From: Pseudomonadota bacterium
GTDB lineage: Bacteria > Pseudomonadota > Gammaproteobacteria > Burkholderiales > Ferrovaceae
Assembly (NCBI GenBank): GCA_021828745.1
Contig: JAJZDE010000032.1
Span: forward strand, 1 to 12,679
Reading direction: 5' to 3'
Length of the DNA stretch: 12,679 bases
The notes under the pieces were generated by a model. The model saw nothing but the letters and a program-made list of their open reading frames with translations. It was not told where the DNA came from and did not search any database. Below, one piece after another: positions 1 to 8,461 of the stretch. Positions within the stretch are counted from its first letter, which is position 1, and each line of letters opens with the position of its first letter. Position numbers and translations under genes: made by a program.

Positions 1-10
1 AGGACGGGCA

Positions 11-973
11 ATGAAAACGGTATTTCTGGAATTTGAACAACCCATTGGAGAATTGGAAGCCAAAATCGAGGAACTGCGTTTCATGCAGGAAGATTCGGCG
101 GTGGATATCTCCCAGGAAATCGAACGGCTGCAAAAAAAGAGTCAGACCCTGACCAAGGATATCTATGCGGGCCTCAAGGCCTGGCAGGTGGCGCAGGTGG
201 CCCGTCATAGCCAGCGCCCCTATACCCTGGACTACATCGAGGCGCTGTTTACGGGGTTTGAGGAGTTGCATGGCGACCGGAGTTTTTCAGATGATCCGGC
301 GATCGTCTGCGGGGTGGCCCGTTTTGGTGAACGCCCGGTCGTGGTGATCGGCCATCAAAAGGGGCGCGATACCAAGGACCGGATCTACCGGAATTTTGGG
401 CAGGCTCGTCCGGAAGGTTACCGGAAGGCTCTGCGTCTGATGCGCTTGGCCGAGAAGTTCCACCTGCCGATTTTTACCTTCATCGATACGCCCGGTGCCT
501 ATCCGGGAATCGGTGCCGAGGAACGGGGGCAGTCGGAGGCCATTGGACGCAACTTGCTGGAAATGGCAGCCCTGCAAACCCCCATCCTCTGCACGGTGAT
601 TGGAGAGGGGGGGTCGGGCGGCGCATTGGCGGTGGGGGTAGGCGACGCCACCCTGATGCTCCAGTACGGCATCTATTCGGTGATCTCGCCGGAGGGCTGT
701 GCCGCCATCCTCTGGAAAACGTCTGAAAAAACCAGCGATGCGGCGGAAGCCCTGGGCATTACTTCCGCTCGCCTGAAGTCGCTGGGTCTGGTGGACAAAG
801 TGGTTGCAGAACCGCTCGGAGGGGCGCATCGGGATCCGGTGACCATGATGCAGAACCTGCGCCGTGCCCTGCAGGATACCTTGAAATCCCTGGATGCTCT
901 GACCCTGGATGAATTGTTGGCGCGACGTTATGATCGTCTCATGGGGTATGGAAAGTTCAAGGAAAACCACTGA
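11..973 (+). CDS. accA: Acetyl-CoA carboxylase carboxyltransferase subunit alpha
   Basis: AccA pairs with AccD to form the carboxyltransferase of bacterial acetyl-CoA carboxylase, which moves the carboxyl group from biotin on AccB to acetyl-CoA to give malonyl-CoA, the first committed step of fatty acid synthesis in the cytoplasm. The 320-residue length matches the family (about 319 aa in E. coli). Seen in the protein: an N-terminal helical region (about 1-60), then the crotonase-fold domain with GHQKGRDT (114-121), RPEGYRKA (133-140), [16 protein letters not shown] (159-174), the glycine-rich [12 protein letters not shown] (198-209) and [11 protein letters not shown] (226-236). An AGGA at bases 1-4 lies six bases before the ATG and supports this start. 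The last 26 bases overlap tilS, so the two are probably co-transcribed and translationally coupled. The upstream promoter lies outside the window. Identification is firm. Confidence 0.98.
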   Translation: MKTVFLEFEQPIGELEAKIEELRFMQEDSAVDISQEIERLQKKSQTLTKDIYAGLKAWQVAQVARHSQRPYTLDYIEALFTGFEELHGDRSFSDDPAIVCGVARFGERPVVVIGHQKGRDTKDRIYRNFGQARPEGYRKALRLMRLAEKFHLPIFTFIDTPGAYPGIGAEERGQSEAIGRNLLEMAALQTPILCTVIGEGGSGGALAVGVGDATLMLQYGIYSVISPEGCAAILWKTSEKTSDAAEALGITSARLKSLGLVDKVVAEPLGGAHRDPVTMMQNLRRALQDTLKSLDALTLDELLARRYDRLMGYGKFKENH

Positions 974-1940
974 TCTCCTGTCCCGGCAGGTGTCCCGACA
1001 CCTGACCGGGTTCCTGCAACCGGGTCAGCGTCTGGTGGTGGCCCTGAGCGGCGGGCTGGATTCGGTCGTATTGCTGCATGTGCTGCGCGGGCTCCAGTCC
1101 GACCTGGACTTTCGTTTGAGTGCGGTGCATGTCAATCATCGACTTCAATCGGCGGCCGATGAGTGGGCGGCGTTCTGCGATCGGTTATGCCGACAGTGGC
1201 AGATCCCCTGCGCGGAATTTGTCGTGGCGGTGATCCGGAGGGGTGGCGAAAGCCTGGAAGCAGTGGCCCGTGCCCGGCGTTATGAAGTCTTTGCTCGTCA
1301 AACGGCGGAGTGGGTGGCGTTGGCGCATCACCAGGACGATCAGGCGGAAACCGTATTGTTGCAGTTGCTGCGTGGCGCAGGGTTGCCCGGCCTGCAGGCC
1401 ATGCCCCCGCAGCGTTTGCTGGCACCGGGCGGACCGAGCCTGGTGCGCCCATTGTTGGGGGTTTCGCGCGCATCCTTGCAGCGTTATGCCGCAGCACAGG
1501 GGTTGGTCTGGGTCGAGGATCCCTCCAATCGGGATCCCCGTCATGCCCGGAATTTTTTGCGCCAGCGTGTGGGGCCCTTGCTGGACGAGGCTTTTCCGGC
1601 GTGGCGCGCCACGCTGAGCCGGAGTGCGCGCCATCTGGCGCAGGCGCAGGCAGTCCTCGATGACCTGTCTGCCCGGGATTGGCAGCAGGTTTCCGATGAA
1701 CAAGGCTTGAAAGTCTCTGCCCTGCATGCCCTGGCGGATGCGCGTGCGCTCCATCTCTTGCGCTGGTGGATCCGGCAACAGGGGGCGCCGGCCTGCTCGG
1801 AACGGCGTTTGCAGGAGATTCTGCGCCAGAGCAAGGCACGTCCGGATCACCACCCGGAAATCCGTTGGGCTGGCTGGACGTTGGTGCGGCATCGGGGGTA
1901 CTGGAAAATTTCGCCGCCAGTCGGGCAGGATCCCTCCTGA
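948..1940 (+). CDS. tilS: tRNA(Ile)-lysidine synthetase, short form
   Basis: TilS uses ATP and lysine to convert the wobble cytidine of the CAU anticodon of tRNA-Ile2 to lysidine, switching it from Met to Ile decoding. The N-terminal PP-loop ATPase domain shows SGGLDS (34-39), HVNHRLQ (61-67), [10 protein letters not shown] (126-135), LRGAGLPGL (141-149), and VEDPSN followed by RNFLR (189-205). A helical substrate-binding domain follows (about 220-320), ending near YWKI. The protein stops there at 330 aa, whereas the E. coli enzyme (about 432 aa) has a further C-terminal domain; this resembles shorter TilS forms such as that of Aquifex. The start is uncertain: ATG 948 overlaps accA by 26 bases and gives a normal N-terminus, but has only a poorly spaced GGGG before it. 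In-frame ATG at 909 and 930 and GTG at 990 are alternatives. Function is firm; start and exact length are not. Confidence 0.93.
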   Translation: MESSRKTTDLLSRQVSRHLTGFLQPGQRLVVALSGGLDSVVLLHVLRGLQSDLDFRLSAVHVNHRLQSAADEWAAFCDRLCRQWQIPCAEFVVAVIRRGGESLEAVARARRYEVFARQTAEWVALAHHQDDQAETVLLQLLRGAGLPGLQAMPPQRLLAPGGPSLVRPLLGVSRASLQRYAAAQGLVWVEDPSNRDPRHARNFLRQRVGPLLDEAFPAWRATLSRSARHLAQAQAVLDDLSARDWQQVSDEQGLKVSALHALADARALHLLRWWIRQQGAPACSERRLQEILRQSKARPDHHPEIRWAGWTLVRHRGYWKISPPVGQDPS

Positions 1941-1979
1941 ATCCGTCCGGGAGAACGGGCTGCGCTTTCTTTGGGGCCA

Positions 1980-1988
1980 TGCTAGAAT
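1980..1988 (+). promoter_or_regulatory. Candidate extended -10 promoter for ndk and the downstream operon
   Basis: The 87-base gap between tilS and ndk is the only real gap in the first 9.8 kb. It contains TGC-TAGAAT, an extended -10 element with five of six matches to TATAAT. No convincing -35 hexamer sits 16-18 bases upstream (the region reads CTGCGC), which is acceptable for an extended -10 promoter. Transcription would start near 1995, giving a leader of about 33 bases. A second TATACT at 2005-2010 would start inside the ndk ribosome site and is less likely. This is motif-based inference only. Confidence 0.4.
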
Positions 1989-2027
1989 GGAAAGGTTTTT
2001 ACCCTATACTTTATTTTGGAGACCTGC

Positions 2028-2453
2028 ATGTCCCTCGAGAGAACCCTGTCTATTTTGAAACCGGATGCCGTTGCCAAGAACGTGATCGGTGAAATTTACT
2101 CGCGCTTTGAAAAAGCCGGTCTCAAGGTGATTGCCGCCCGCATGGCCTGGCTCTCTCAAAGTGAAGCCGAGGGCTTTTATGCCGTCCACCGAGAACGTCC
2201 TTTTTTCAGGGATCTGGTTGCGTTCATGACCTCTGGGCCGGTGATGATTCAGGTATTGGAAGGAGAGAACGCGATCCTCAAGCACCGTGATCTGCTGGGC
2301 GCCACCGATCCCAAAAAAGCGGCTCCAGGCACGATTCGCGCGGACTTTGCCGAAAGCATCGACGCCAATGCCGTCCATGGTTCTGATGGTGCGGAGACGG
2401 CGGCGGTGGAAATCGCTTACTTTTTCCCGGCCTCCCAGATTCATTCCCGTTGA
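2028..2453 (+). CDS. ndk: Nucleoside diphosphate kinase
   Basis: Ndk transfers the gamma phosphate of ATP to other (d)NDPs through a phosphohistidine intermediate, balancing nucleotide pools in the cytoplasm. The 141-residue protein has the usual family length. It opens with [15 protein letters not shown], carries the substrate-binding Lys (K11), and has the catalytic histidine at H117 in NAVHGSD, exactly the family position. ATG 2028 is preferred because GGAGA at 2018-2022 sits five bases before it and the N-terminus matches the family; an upstream in-frame TTG at 2016 overlaps that ribosome site. It follows a candidate promoter and precedes rlmN by 11 bases. The ndk-rlmN order is common in beta- and gammaproteobacteria. 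One small deviation is HGSDGAETA after the active site, where HGSDS is more usual. Confidence 0.98.
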   Translation: MSLERTLSILKPDAVAKNVIGEIYSRFEKAGLKVIAARMAWLSQSEAEGFYAVHRERPFFRDLVAFMTSGPVMIQVLEGENAILKHRDLLGATDPKKAAPGTIRADFAESIDANAVHGSDGAETAAVEIAYFFPASQIHSR

Positions 2454-2464
2454 TTTGATGAACG

Positions 2465-3547
2465 ATGACCCTCAATCTGTTGGGCTTGAATCGCGCTGAG
2501 CTCACCCAGTTTTTGACAGGATTGGGTGAGAAGCCTTTTCGTGCCCGGCAGTTGATGCGCTGGATTCATCAGGAAGGGGTGGCGGATTTCAGTCAGATGA
2601 CCGATCTGTCCAAAACCGCCCGTCAACGTTTGGCAGACCACGCCCATGTGGAGGTGCCTGCCCTGGTTTCCGAGCACATTGCCGGGGACGGGACGCGCAA
2701 GTGGGTCCTCTCTCTGGGGCCCGGGAATGCCATCGAAACGGTTTTCATTCCCGAGGCCCATCGGGGGACCCTGTGCATCTCCTCGCAAGTGGGCTGTGCC
2801 CTTGAATGCTCTTTCTGTTCTACCGGGCAGCAAGGGTTCAACCGCAACCTGACGACGGCCGAGATCATCGGGCAGGTATGGTGGGCCAACCAGGCGTTGG
2901 GCGCCAATCACTCGAATGAGCGGGTCATCAGCAATGTCGTTCTGATGGGCATGGGCGAACCCCTGCTCAATTATGACGCGGTCGTGATGGCCCTGGATAT
3001 TTTGCTGGATGATTTTGGTTATGGGCTGTCACGGCGCCGTGTGACGCTGTCCACCTCGGGCGTGATTCCGGCATTGGACCGTTTGGGAGAACGCATCCCG
3101 GTGGCTCTGGCGGTTTCCCTGCATGCGCCCACCGACGAGTTGCGCAACCAGTTGGTGCCGATCAACCGGAAATACCCCCTGGCTGCCCTGATGGCGGCAT
3201 GTCGACGCTATCTGAAGACGGCGCCCCGTGATTTCATCACCTTTGAATATGTGATGCTGGCCGGGGTCAACGATTCCGACCTTCAGGCGCGGCAATTGAT
3301 CGATTGCGTACGAGACATTCCCTGCAAGTTCAATCTGATTCCTTTCAATCCCTTTCCCGGGTCCGATTATCGACGATCTTCACCGGAAAGAATTTCCCGT
3401 TTTCGTGACATTCTCATGGCTGCGGGACTGATCGTGACGGTGCGCAGGACGCGCGGGGATGACATCGATGCCGCCTGTGGTCAACTGGCGGGAAAAGTGG
3501 TTGATCGCAGTCGGCGGCACGAGAAACGCGAGGAAGAACGGATATGA
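2465..3547 (+). CDS. rlmN: Dual-specificity 23S rRNA/tRNA adenine-C2 methyltransferase RlmN
   Basis: RlmN is a radical-SAM enzyme that methylates C2 of A2503 in 23S rRNA and A37 of some tRNAs, tuning the peptidyl-transferase centre and decoding fidelity. The 360-residue protein has an N-terminal accessory domain (1-95), then the radical-SAM core with the CxxxCxxC cluster ligands C111, C115 and C118 (CALECSFC), the SAM-binding [20 protein letters not shown], and the methyl-carrying cysteine C338 in [12 protein letters not shown] near the C-terminus. Having [13 protein letters not shown] and lacking Cfr-specific features favours RlmN over Cfr. The ATG at 2465 has only a weak ribosome site and lies 11 bases after ndk, suggesting coupling. 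It overlaps the next gene by ATGA. In many relatives pilF/pilW sits directly downstream; here it is absent. Confidence 0.97.
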   Translation: MTLNLLGLNRAELTQFLTGLGEKPFRARQLMRWIHQEGVADFSQMTDLSKTARQRLADHAHVEVPALVSEHIAGDGTRKWVLSLGPGNAIETVFIPEAHRGTLCISSQVGCALECSFCSTGQQGFNRNLTTAEIIGQVWWANQALGANHSNERVISNVVLMGMGEPLLNYDAVVMALDILLDDFGYGLSRRRVTLSTSGVIPALDRLGERIPVALAVSLHAPTDELRNQLVPINRKYPLAALMAACRRYLKTAPRDFITFEYVMLAGVNDSDLQARQLIDCVRDIPCKFNLIPFNPFPGSDYRRSSPERISRFRDILMAAGLIVTVRRTRGDDIDAACGQLAGKVVDRSRRHEKREEERI

Positions 3548-4197
3548 ATGAGGAAACCGGCGAGCCCTCCAACGTAGGGCAACGCCTCATCGCATTGCGC
3601 GAGCGGGAGGGGCTCACGCTTCAGGATATGGTTCAACGATTGCGTTTTTCCTCGCACCAGTTGCAGTTGCTGGAAGCGGGGGACTTTGACGCCTTGCCCG
3701 ACATCATGTTCGTGCGTGCCCTGGTGCGCACTTATGCCCGTCAGTTGGGAGAATCTCCCGAAGCCTTGCTGGCCCAACTCGAGCGGGAACGGCAGGACGC
3801 ACGTCCCTCGCATCTCACGCCACTGCTTTCCGTGCCCGTTCTGCCCAGGAAACACCAGTCCTGGGGCCGGGAAGTTTCAACGCTCTGGAAACAGGTGCCA
3901 CGCGCGTTCTCGGTGGGCACGCTGTTGATCGTGGTCATCCTGGGGACGGCCGGCATGGTAGGTTGGCAAACCGGCATTTTTTCGGGAAAGAATCCGCCGG
4001 AAGCGATGGCCGTGGTGCATCCGACATCCCCCCGATCCTCCTTTTCCAATGCGCTTCCTCCTCTGGAGCCCGCGTCTGTTCAGACAGAACCGGCGCAACT
4101 CCTTCCCGGCGGGAGACCTCCTGAAGAAAACAGAATGCCCCTGTCGTCTGCTACTCCGGCCCTGCCCCCGCAGGGATCGGTGACGAGGCAGCCATGA
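3544..4197 (+). CDS. rodZ: RodZ-like cytoskeletal membrane protein lacking the DUF4115 domain
   Basis: RodZ links the MreB cytoskeleton to the cell-wall elongation machinery across the inner membrane. Residues 9-82 form the HTH_25-type helix-turn-helix domain typical of RodZ ([16 protein letters not shown], then a conserved [14 protein letters not shown]), the part that binds MreB in E. coli. A basic linker and one transmembrane helix (about 121-141) follow, so the N-terminus should be cytoplasmic. The outside part (about 142-217) is short and rich in Pro and Ser. The C-terminal DUF4115 beta domain present in full-length RodZ (337 aa in E. coli) is missing: the protein is only 217 aa. ATGA overlaps join it to rlmN and to ispG, so no coding sequence for the missing domain is left downstream. 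An AGGA at 3531-3534 supports the start. Position before ispG matches rodZ elsewhere. Confidence 0.85.
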   Translation: MNEETGEPSNVGQRLIALREREGLTLQDMVQRLRFSSHQLQLLEAGDFDALPDIMFVRALVRTYARQLGESPEALLAQLERERQDARPSHLTPLLSVPVLPRKHQSWGREVSTLWKQVPRAFSVGTLLIVVILGTAGMVGWQTGIFSGKNPPEAMAVVHPTSPRSSFSNALPPLEPASVQTEPAQLLPGGRPPEENRMPLSSATPALPPQGSVTRQP

Positions 4198-5435
4198 GCG
4201 GCAGTCTGCAGGGGGGCGGCATCCAGCGTCGTCATTCCCGTCCGGTCCAGGTGGGGCATCTATGGGTCGGCGGGGATGCGCCCATCGTCGTGCAATCCAT
4301 GACCAACACCGATACTGCGGATTTCGAGGCGACCCTCCACCAGATTCAGGCATTGGCCCAGGCGGGTTCGGAATTGGTGCGGGTGACCGTGAATACGGCG
4401 GAAGCCGCCCGCCGGGTCCCTGAATTGCGCCAGGCCCTCGACCGGTCCGGGTATGTCGTTCCTCTGGTGGGCGATTTTCACTTCAACGGACATAAACTGT
4501 TGAGCGAGTTTCCCGACTGCGCCCGGGCACTGGCCAAATACCGCATCAATCCCGGCAATGTCGGGCAGGGTTCCCGACGCGACGAACAGTTTGCCCGCTT
4601 GATCGAACTTGCGCGGACCTACGATAAACCGATTCGGATCGGTGTGAACTGGGGTAGCCTGGATCCCCAGGTCATGGCGCGTTGCATGGATGACAATGCC
4701 CGTTTGGCTGAGCCACACCCGGTTTCCTGGGTCATGCGCCAGGCGCTGGTGGCTTCGGCGCTGGAAAGTGCCGAGCAGGCAGTGGCCTGGGGATTGGCGC
4801 GGGAGCGCATTCTCCTCTCCTGCAAGGTGAGCGGAGTGCAGGATCTGATCGCCGTTTATCGGGACCTGGCCCGACGCTGTGACTACCCGCTGCATCTCGG
4901 TTTGACGGAAGCCGGCATGGGGAGCAAGGGGATCGTGGCGTCCACTGCGGCACTTGCCGTGTTGCTGCAGGAAGGGATCGGGGATACCCTCAGGGTATCA
5001 TTGACGCCGGAGCCCGGCGGCGACCGTACCCTGGAAGTACGGGTGGCCCAGGAAATCCTTCAGACCCAGGGGCTGCGCGCCTTTACGCCGCAGGTGACGG
5101 CCTGTCCCGGATGCGGACGGACCACCAGTACCTATTTCCAGTCCCTGGCTCAACAAATCGAGGATTACCTGCGCCGTCAAATGCCTCTCTGGAGACATCG
5201 ATATCCCGGGGTGGAGCATCTGCAGGTGGCGGTGATGGGGTGTGTGGTCAATGGCCCCGGCGAGAGCAAGTTGGCCAACATCGGTATCAGCCTCCCCGGT
5301 TCGGGTGAGCGTCCGGTGGCTCCCGTCTATGTGGACGGAGAAAAGACCGTGACCCTCAAGGGCGAGCGGATTGCGGAAGAGTTTCAAGCGCTGGTGGAAA
5401 CTTATGTGGCCCGGCGCTACGGAGTGGGAATATGA
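4194..5435 (+). CDS. ispG: 4-hydroxy-3-methylbut-2-enyl diphosphate synthase
   Basis: IspG (GcpE) is the penultimate enzyme of the MEP pathway, reductively opening MEcPP to HMBPP with a [4Fe-4S] cluster and an electron donor such as flavodoxin or ferredoxin. The 413-residue protein has a TIM-barrel domain (about 20-275) with [11 protein letters not shown] (33-43), RINPGNVG (117-124) and GLTEAG (236-241), and a C-terminal cluster domain. The ligands C304, C307 (CPGCGR), C350 and E357 ([10 protein letters not shown]) are all present. It is longer than E. coli IspG (372 aa) and of the long type seen in Betaproteobacteria and Xanthomonas, with inserts around 160-185 and 360-385. It overlaps the rodZ-like gene by ATGA, and its own stop overlaps the hisS start in the same way. 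Confidence 0.98.
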   Translation: MSGSLQGGGIQRRHSRPVQVGHLWVGGDAPIVVQSMTNTDTADFEATLHQIQALAQAGSELVRVTVNTAEAARRVPELRQALDRSGYVVPLVGDFHFNGHKLLSEFPDCARALAKYRINPGNVGQGSRRDEQFARLIELARTYDKPIRIGVNWGSLDPQVMARCMDDNARLAEPHPVSWVMRQALVASALESAEQAVAWGLARERILLSCKVSGVQDLIAVYRDLARRCDYPLHLGLTEAGMGSKGIVASTAALAVLLQEGIGDTLRVSLTPEPGGDRTLEVRVAQEILQTQGLRAFTPQVTACPGCGRTTSTYFQSLAQQIEDYLRRQMPLWRHRYPGVEHLQVAVMGCVVNGPGESKLANIGISLPGSGERPVAPVYVDGEKTVTLKGERIAEEFQALVETYVARRYGVGI

Positions 5436-6700
5436 AAGCCGAACAGTTTCAAGCGGTCCGGGGGATGAATGACGTGATCCCCGAAGCGAGCGAGCAGTGG
5501 GCATTTCTCGAGGAGGAGATTCGCCAGTGGCTGCGTGCGTATGCTTATCGGGAAGTCCGGTTTCCGGTGGTGGAACCCACCGGTCTGTTCGTTCGTTCCA
5601 TTGGGACGGCGACGGATATCGTGGAAAAAGAGATGTACAGTTTCGTGGATTCCCTCAACGGGGAGGCCTTGACCTTACGGCCCGAAGGAACGGCTTCCTG
5701 CGCCCGGCTGGCCATACAACACCATCTGTTGTACGACGGACCTCAACGACTGTGGTACATGGGGCCCATGTTTCGCCATGAACGTCCCCAGAAAGGACGC
5801 TACCGGCAATTTCACCAATGTGGTGTGGAAGCGATGGGCTTTGCCGGTCCCGAGGTGGATGCGGAACTGATCCTCATGACCGCCAGGCTATGGCAGCGTC
5901 TGGGGTTGAGCGACGTTTCCCTGCACCTCAATACCATCGGTTCCAGTGCCACCCGGGCCCGTCATCGCACGCGTCTGCAGGCGTATTTTTCCGCCCACAC
6001 GGACCGGTTGGATGAGGATTCACGGCGCCGTCTCGTCACCAATCCCTTGCGTATCCTGGACAGCAAGAACCCGGCGATGACCGACTTGATCGAGAAGGCC
6101 CCCCGTCTCATAGACGATCTGGATGAGGAATCCCGCGTCCATTTCGAGACATTGCAGGAGTTGTTGCAGCAGAATGGCGTGGCGTACCAGATCGATACCC
6201 GCCTGGTGCGCGGATTGGACTATTACAATGCTACGGTGTTTGAATGGATGACTCCCCTGCTGGGCGCACAGAGCACCATTTGCGGCGGTGGGCGGTACGA
6301 CGGACTGCTGGAGCAGTTGGGCGGGAAACCCGCACCGGCCTGTGGTTTCGCGCTTGGAATGGAGCGGCTCCTGGCGTTGCTGGAACAGCAACCGCATTGG
6401 GCGCAGCGGTTCGGAGTTCATCCTGGGGTGTATGTCATGCACCAGCGCCAGGAAGCCTGGGCTCTGCGTGTGGCAGAGACGTTACGTTCCTCCGGGTTGG
6501 ACGTGTATTTTCATGCAGGCGGAGGAAATTTCAAATCCCAGATCAAACGTGCCGACGCCAGCGGTGCGGGCTGGGCCATCATTCTGGGCGAGGCGGAGGC
6601 AGCGCAGCAGAAGGTTTCGCTCAAGCCGCTGCGTGGTCAGGGTACCCAGTCGACGTTGGATGTCACGGAAGCGATCCAACAAATCAAGTCAAGTGAGTGA
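5432..6700 (+). CDS. hisS: Histidyl-tRNA synthetase
   Basis: This class II aminoacyl-tRNA synthetase charges tRNA-His with histidine. Its 422 residues match the bacterial form. Seen in order: the N-terminal [11 protein letters not shown] (7-17), TLRPEGT of the active site (81-87), motif 2 with [17 protein letters not shown] (113-129), the HisRS-specific HisA element LVRGLDYYN (258-266) with the catalytic arginine at 260, HisB with GGGRYDGL (285-292), motif 3 [10 protein letters not shown] (305-314), and a C-terminal anticodon-binding domain (about 328-422). The ATG overlaps the ispG stop as ATGA, and a GGAG at 5421-5424 lies seven bases before it. The ispG-hisS-yfgM-bamB-der run is a long-standing proteobacterial cluster. 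Nothing is missing. Confidence 0.98.
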   Translation: MKAEQFQAVRGMNDVIPEASEQWAFLEEEIRQWLRAYAYREVRFPVVEPTGLFVRSIGTATDIVEKEMYSFVDSLNGEALTLRPEGTASCARLAIQHHLLYDGPQRLWYMGPMFRHERPQKGRYRQFHQCGVEAMGFAGPEVDAELILMTARLWQRLGLSDVSLHLNTIGSSATRARHRTRLQAYFSAHTDRLDEDSRRRLVTNPLRILDSKNPAMTDLIEKAPRLIDDLDEESRVHFETLQELLQQNGVAYQIDTRLVRGLDYYNATVFEWMTPLLGAQSTICGGGRYDGLLEQLGGKPAPACGFALGMERLLALLEQQPHWAQRFGVHPGVYVMHQRQEAWALRVAETLRSSGLDVYFHAGGGNFKSQIKRADASGAGWAIILGEAEAAQQKVSLKPLRGQGTQSTLDVTEAIQQIKSSE

Positions 6701-6704
6701 ACTC

Positions 6705-7337
6705 ATGTACGATCTCGAAGAACAGGAACAAATCGATTCCCTGAAAGCCTGGTGGCGTCAGTATGGCAAGTGGGTGATGGGAGGGACTGTGGCAGCCTTG
6801 CTGGGAGTCGGGGGATACAATGGTTGGCTCTGGTATGGACAACGGCAGGCAGCAGAAGCCGGACGTGCTTTTGAGGCCGTCCGGGTGGCGGCCCGCACGG
6901 GAGCGGTTACGCCTACTCTGGGGGCCGCCCGCGCATTGCAGTCCCAGCAACCCGACAGCGCCCTGGCCACCCGGGGTGCCTTGATTGCGGCGGCGATTTG
7001 CCATGCCCATGGCGATGATGGGGATGCCCAGGGGGAGTTGGAATGGGTCATCCAGCATTCCCAGGAACCGGCACTGGTCGACCTGGCACGTTTGCGTCTG
7101 GCGGGTCTGCTGGCGGATCAGAAAAAGTTCGAGCAAGCCCTGCGCTTACTGGACGATAATCATGCACCGGACTTTGCCGCCCTGACGCTGGATCTGCGCG
7201 GTGATATCCTGTTGGCCCTGAATCGGTTGGCCGAGGCACGTGCAGCCTATCGGAGCGCCATGGAAAAATCGCAGCCGATGGATGCCCTGCATCAACTGGC
7301 ACAAAACAAATGGGAAGCCCTGGGAGGGGGACGATGA
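6705..7337 (+). CDS. yfgM: YfgM family TPR inner-membrane protein, periplasmic chaperone partner
   Basis: YfgM (UPF0070, TPR_21 domain) in E. coli is a single-pass inner-membrane protein that associates with the Sec translocon chaperone PpiD and helps hand over envelope proteins. This 210-residue protein has a short acidic cytoplasmic start (MYDLEEQEQIDSLKAWW), one transmembrane helix (about 24-44) and a helical periplasmic domain with TPR-like repeats (about 50-205), for example the RLRLAGLLADQKKFEQAL stretch. ATG 6705, four bases after hisS, gives an N-terminus like E. coli YfgM. An in-frame GTG at 6693 would add four residues and overlap hisS by eight bases. Neither has a strong ribosome site, so coupling to hisS is likely. 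The stop overlaps bamB as ATGA. Family is clear; the exact role in this organism is by homology. Confidence 0.93.
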   Translation: MYDLEEQEQIDSLKAWWRQYGKWVMGGTVAALLGVGGYNGWLWYGQRQAAEAGRAFEAVRVAARTGAVTPTLGAARALQSQQPDSALATRGALIAAAICHAHGDDGDAQGELEWVIQHSQEPALVDLARLRLAGLLADQKKFEQALRLLDDNHAPDFAALTLDLRGDILLALNRLAEARAAYRSAMEKSQPMDALHQLAQNKWEALGGGR

Positions 7338-8461
7338 AGAAAATCCAATGGCTGGGCATTGTCCTCGCTGCCTTGGGCGCGGGATGTGCAGACAAGTTGC
7401 CCATCGCCCCCATGCCGCTTCTGAAACCCACGGTGGCAGTGGAGGTCGACTGGAAACTTTCTCTGGGCGAGACCGAAGAAGGTTTTCTGGTGCCGCTCCT
7501 GCATGATCACTTGCTCTACGTCGCCGGAGAGAAGGGCGAATTGAGGGCCGTGGACCCGGAGACCGGGAAGGCCAGGTGGGATCTGGACACCGGAGAACTC
7601 TTTGCGGCGGGTATTGGCGTGGGGGAGCACGAGATATTGCTGAGCAACAAGAAGGGAGAAGTGCTGGCCTGGTTGCCCACGGGGCAGTTTTTGTGGCGCA
7701 CCTCCATTTCCAGTGAATTGCTGGCGGCACCGCAAGGCGCCGATGGCATCGTGGTGGTGCGGACGGCGGAAGGCAAAGTGATGGGGCTGAGTGAAGCGGA
7801 GGGCAAGGTCTTGTGGACGCAAGCGCGTCCCATGCCGGCCCTGGTCTTGCGGGGGGTGGGCGGGATGACCCTGGGGCATGGCGTGGCGCTGGTCAGCATG
7901 CCGGGGGGGAAGTTGATGTCCCTGAACCTGTCCGACGGCACCATCCAGTGGGAGTCGCTGGTTTCTTCACCGCACGGTGCAACGGAGTTGGAACGAATGA
8001 ATGATGTGTTGGGCGACCCCCTGGTGGGAGACGGGATGGTGTGTACGGCCAGTTATCAAGGACGGGCTGCATGTCTGGACAGTGAACACGGCCAAATGGT
8101 CTGGTCCCGTGATGTGGATGCCGTGGGTCCCCTGGTCGAAGCGGGTTCCCAGTTGGTGCTGACCACGGCCAAATCCGATGTCATGGCGCTGGATCGCAGT
8201 TCCGGAGGGGTGATGTGGAAAATGAGCGATCTCGAGGGACGTTATCTGTCTCCGCCGACTGTGACGGCTTCCTACGTCGTACTGGGGGATGCGGAAGGCG
8301 TGGTGCATTTCATCAATCGAGAGAATGGCGTCGAGGTGGGAAGAATCGCCACCGACAAGACCCCCATCGTTCAGGCTCCTGTTTATCTGGGGAATGAACG
8401 GGTACTGGTGGTGAATCGTACGGGTCAAATGTTTGCGTTGACAGCCCATGCAACCCATTGA
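7334..8461 (+). CDS. bamB: Outer membrane assembly lipoprotein BamB
   Basis: BamB is an eight-bladed beta-propeller lipoprotein of the BAM complex, which folds beta-barrel proteins into the outer membrane. The 375-residue protein has a signal peptide (1-17) and a lipidation cysteine at C18. The rest carries repeated PQQ-like blade motifs ending in a Trp: [10 protein letters not shown] (75-84), [12 protein letters not shown] (152-163), [12 protein letters not shown] (197-208), [12 protein letters not shown] (248-259), [11 protein letters not shown] (286-296). The [12 protein letters not shown] segment (220-231) aligns with the BamB-specific DR-D-TP region. Residues after the cysteine are Ala-Asp, with no Asp directly at +2, which by the E. 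coli Lol rule favours outer-membrane sorting. The lipobox reads G-A-G-C, with Leu at -4 rather than -3, slightly off consensus. GGGAGGGGG at 7322-7330 is a strong ribosome site for ATG 7334. Confidence 0.95.
   Translation: MKKIQWLGIVLAALGAGCADKLPIAPMPLLKPTVAVEVDWKLSLGETEEGFLVPLLHDHLLYVAGEKGELRAVDPETGKARWDLDTGELFAAGIGVGEHEILLSNKKGEVLAWLPTGQFLWRTSISSELLAAPQGADGIVVVRTAEGKVMGLSEAEGKVLWTQARPMPALVLRGVGGMTLGHGVALVSMPGGKLMSLNLSDGTIQWESLVSSPHGATELERMNDVLGDPLVGDGMVCTASYQGRAACLDSEHGQMVWSRDVDAVGPLVEAGSQLVLTTAKSDVMALDRSSGGVMWKMSDLEGRYLSPPTVTASYVVLGDAEGVVHFINRENGVEVGRIATDKTPIVQAPVYLGNERVLVVNRTGQMFALTAHATH

Noticed and set aside
607..613. Seven-G tract in accA, and a similar one at 7903-7909 in bamB, as possible phase-variation sites
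   Set aside because: Both sit in conserved, in-frame glycine codons of core genes. The tracts are short and the frames intact; at most they are places to watch for sequencing errors.
1941..1979. Possible terminator after tilS
   Set aside because: Only a 4-bp stem (CCGT with ACGG) is available and no T-run follows it directly, so it is too weak to call.
1132..1980. 282-codon minus-strand frame opposite tilS, rich in Pro, Ala and Arg
   Set aside because: The composition is typical of the reverse complement of a GC-rich gene, and it crosses the tilS-ndk gap without any coding signature.
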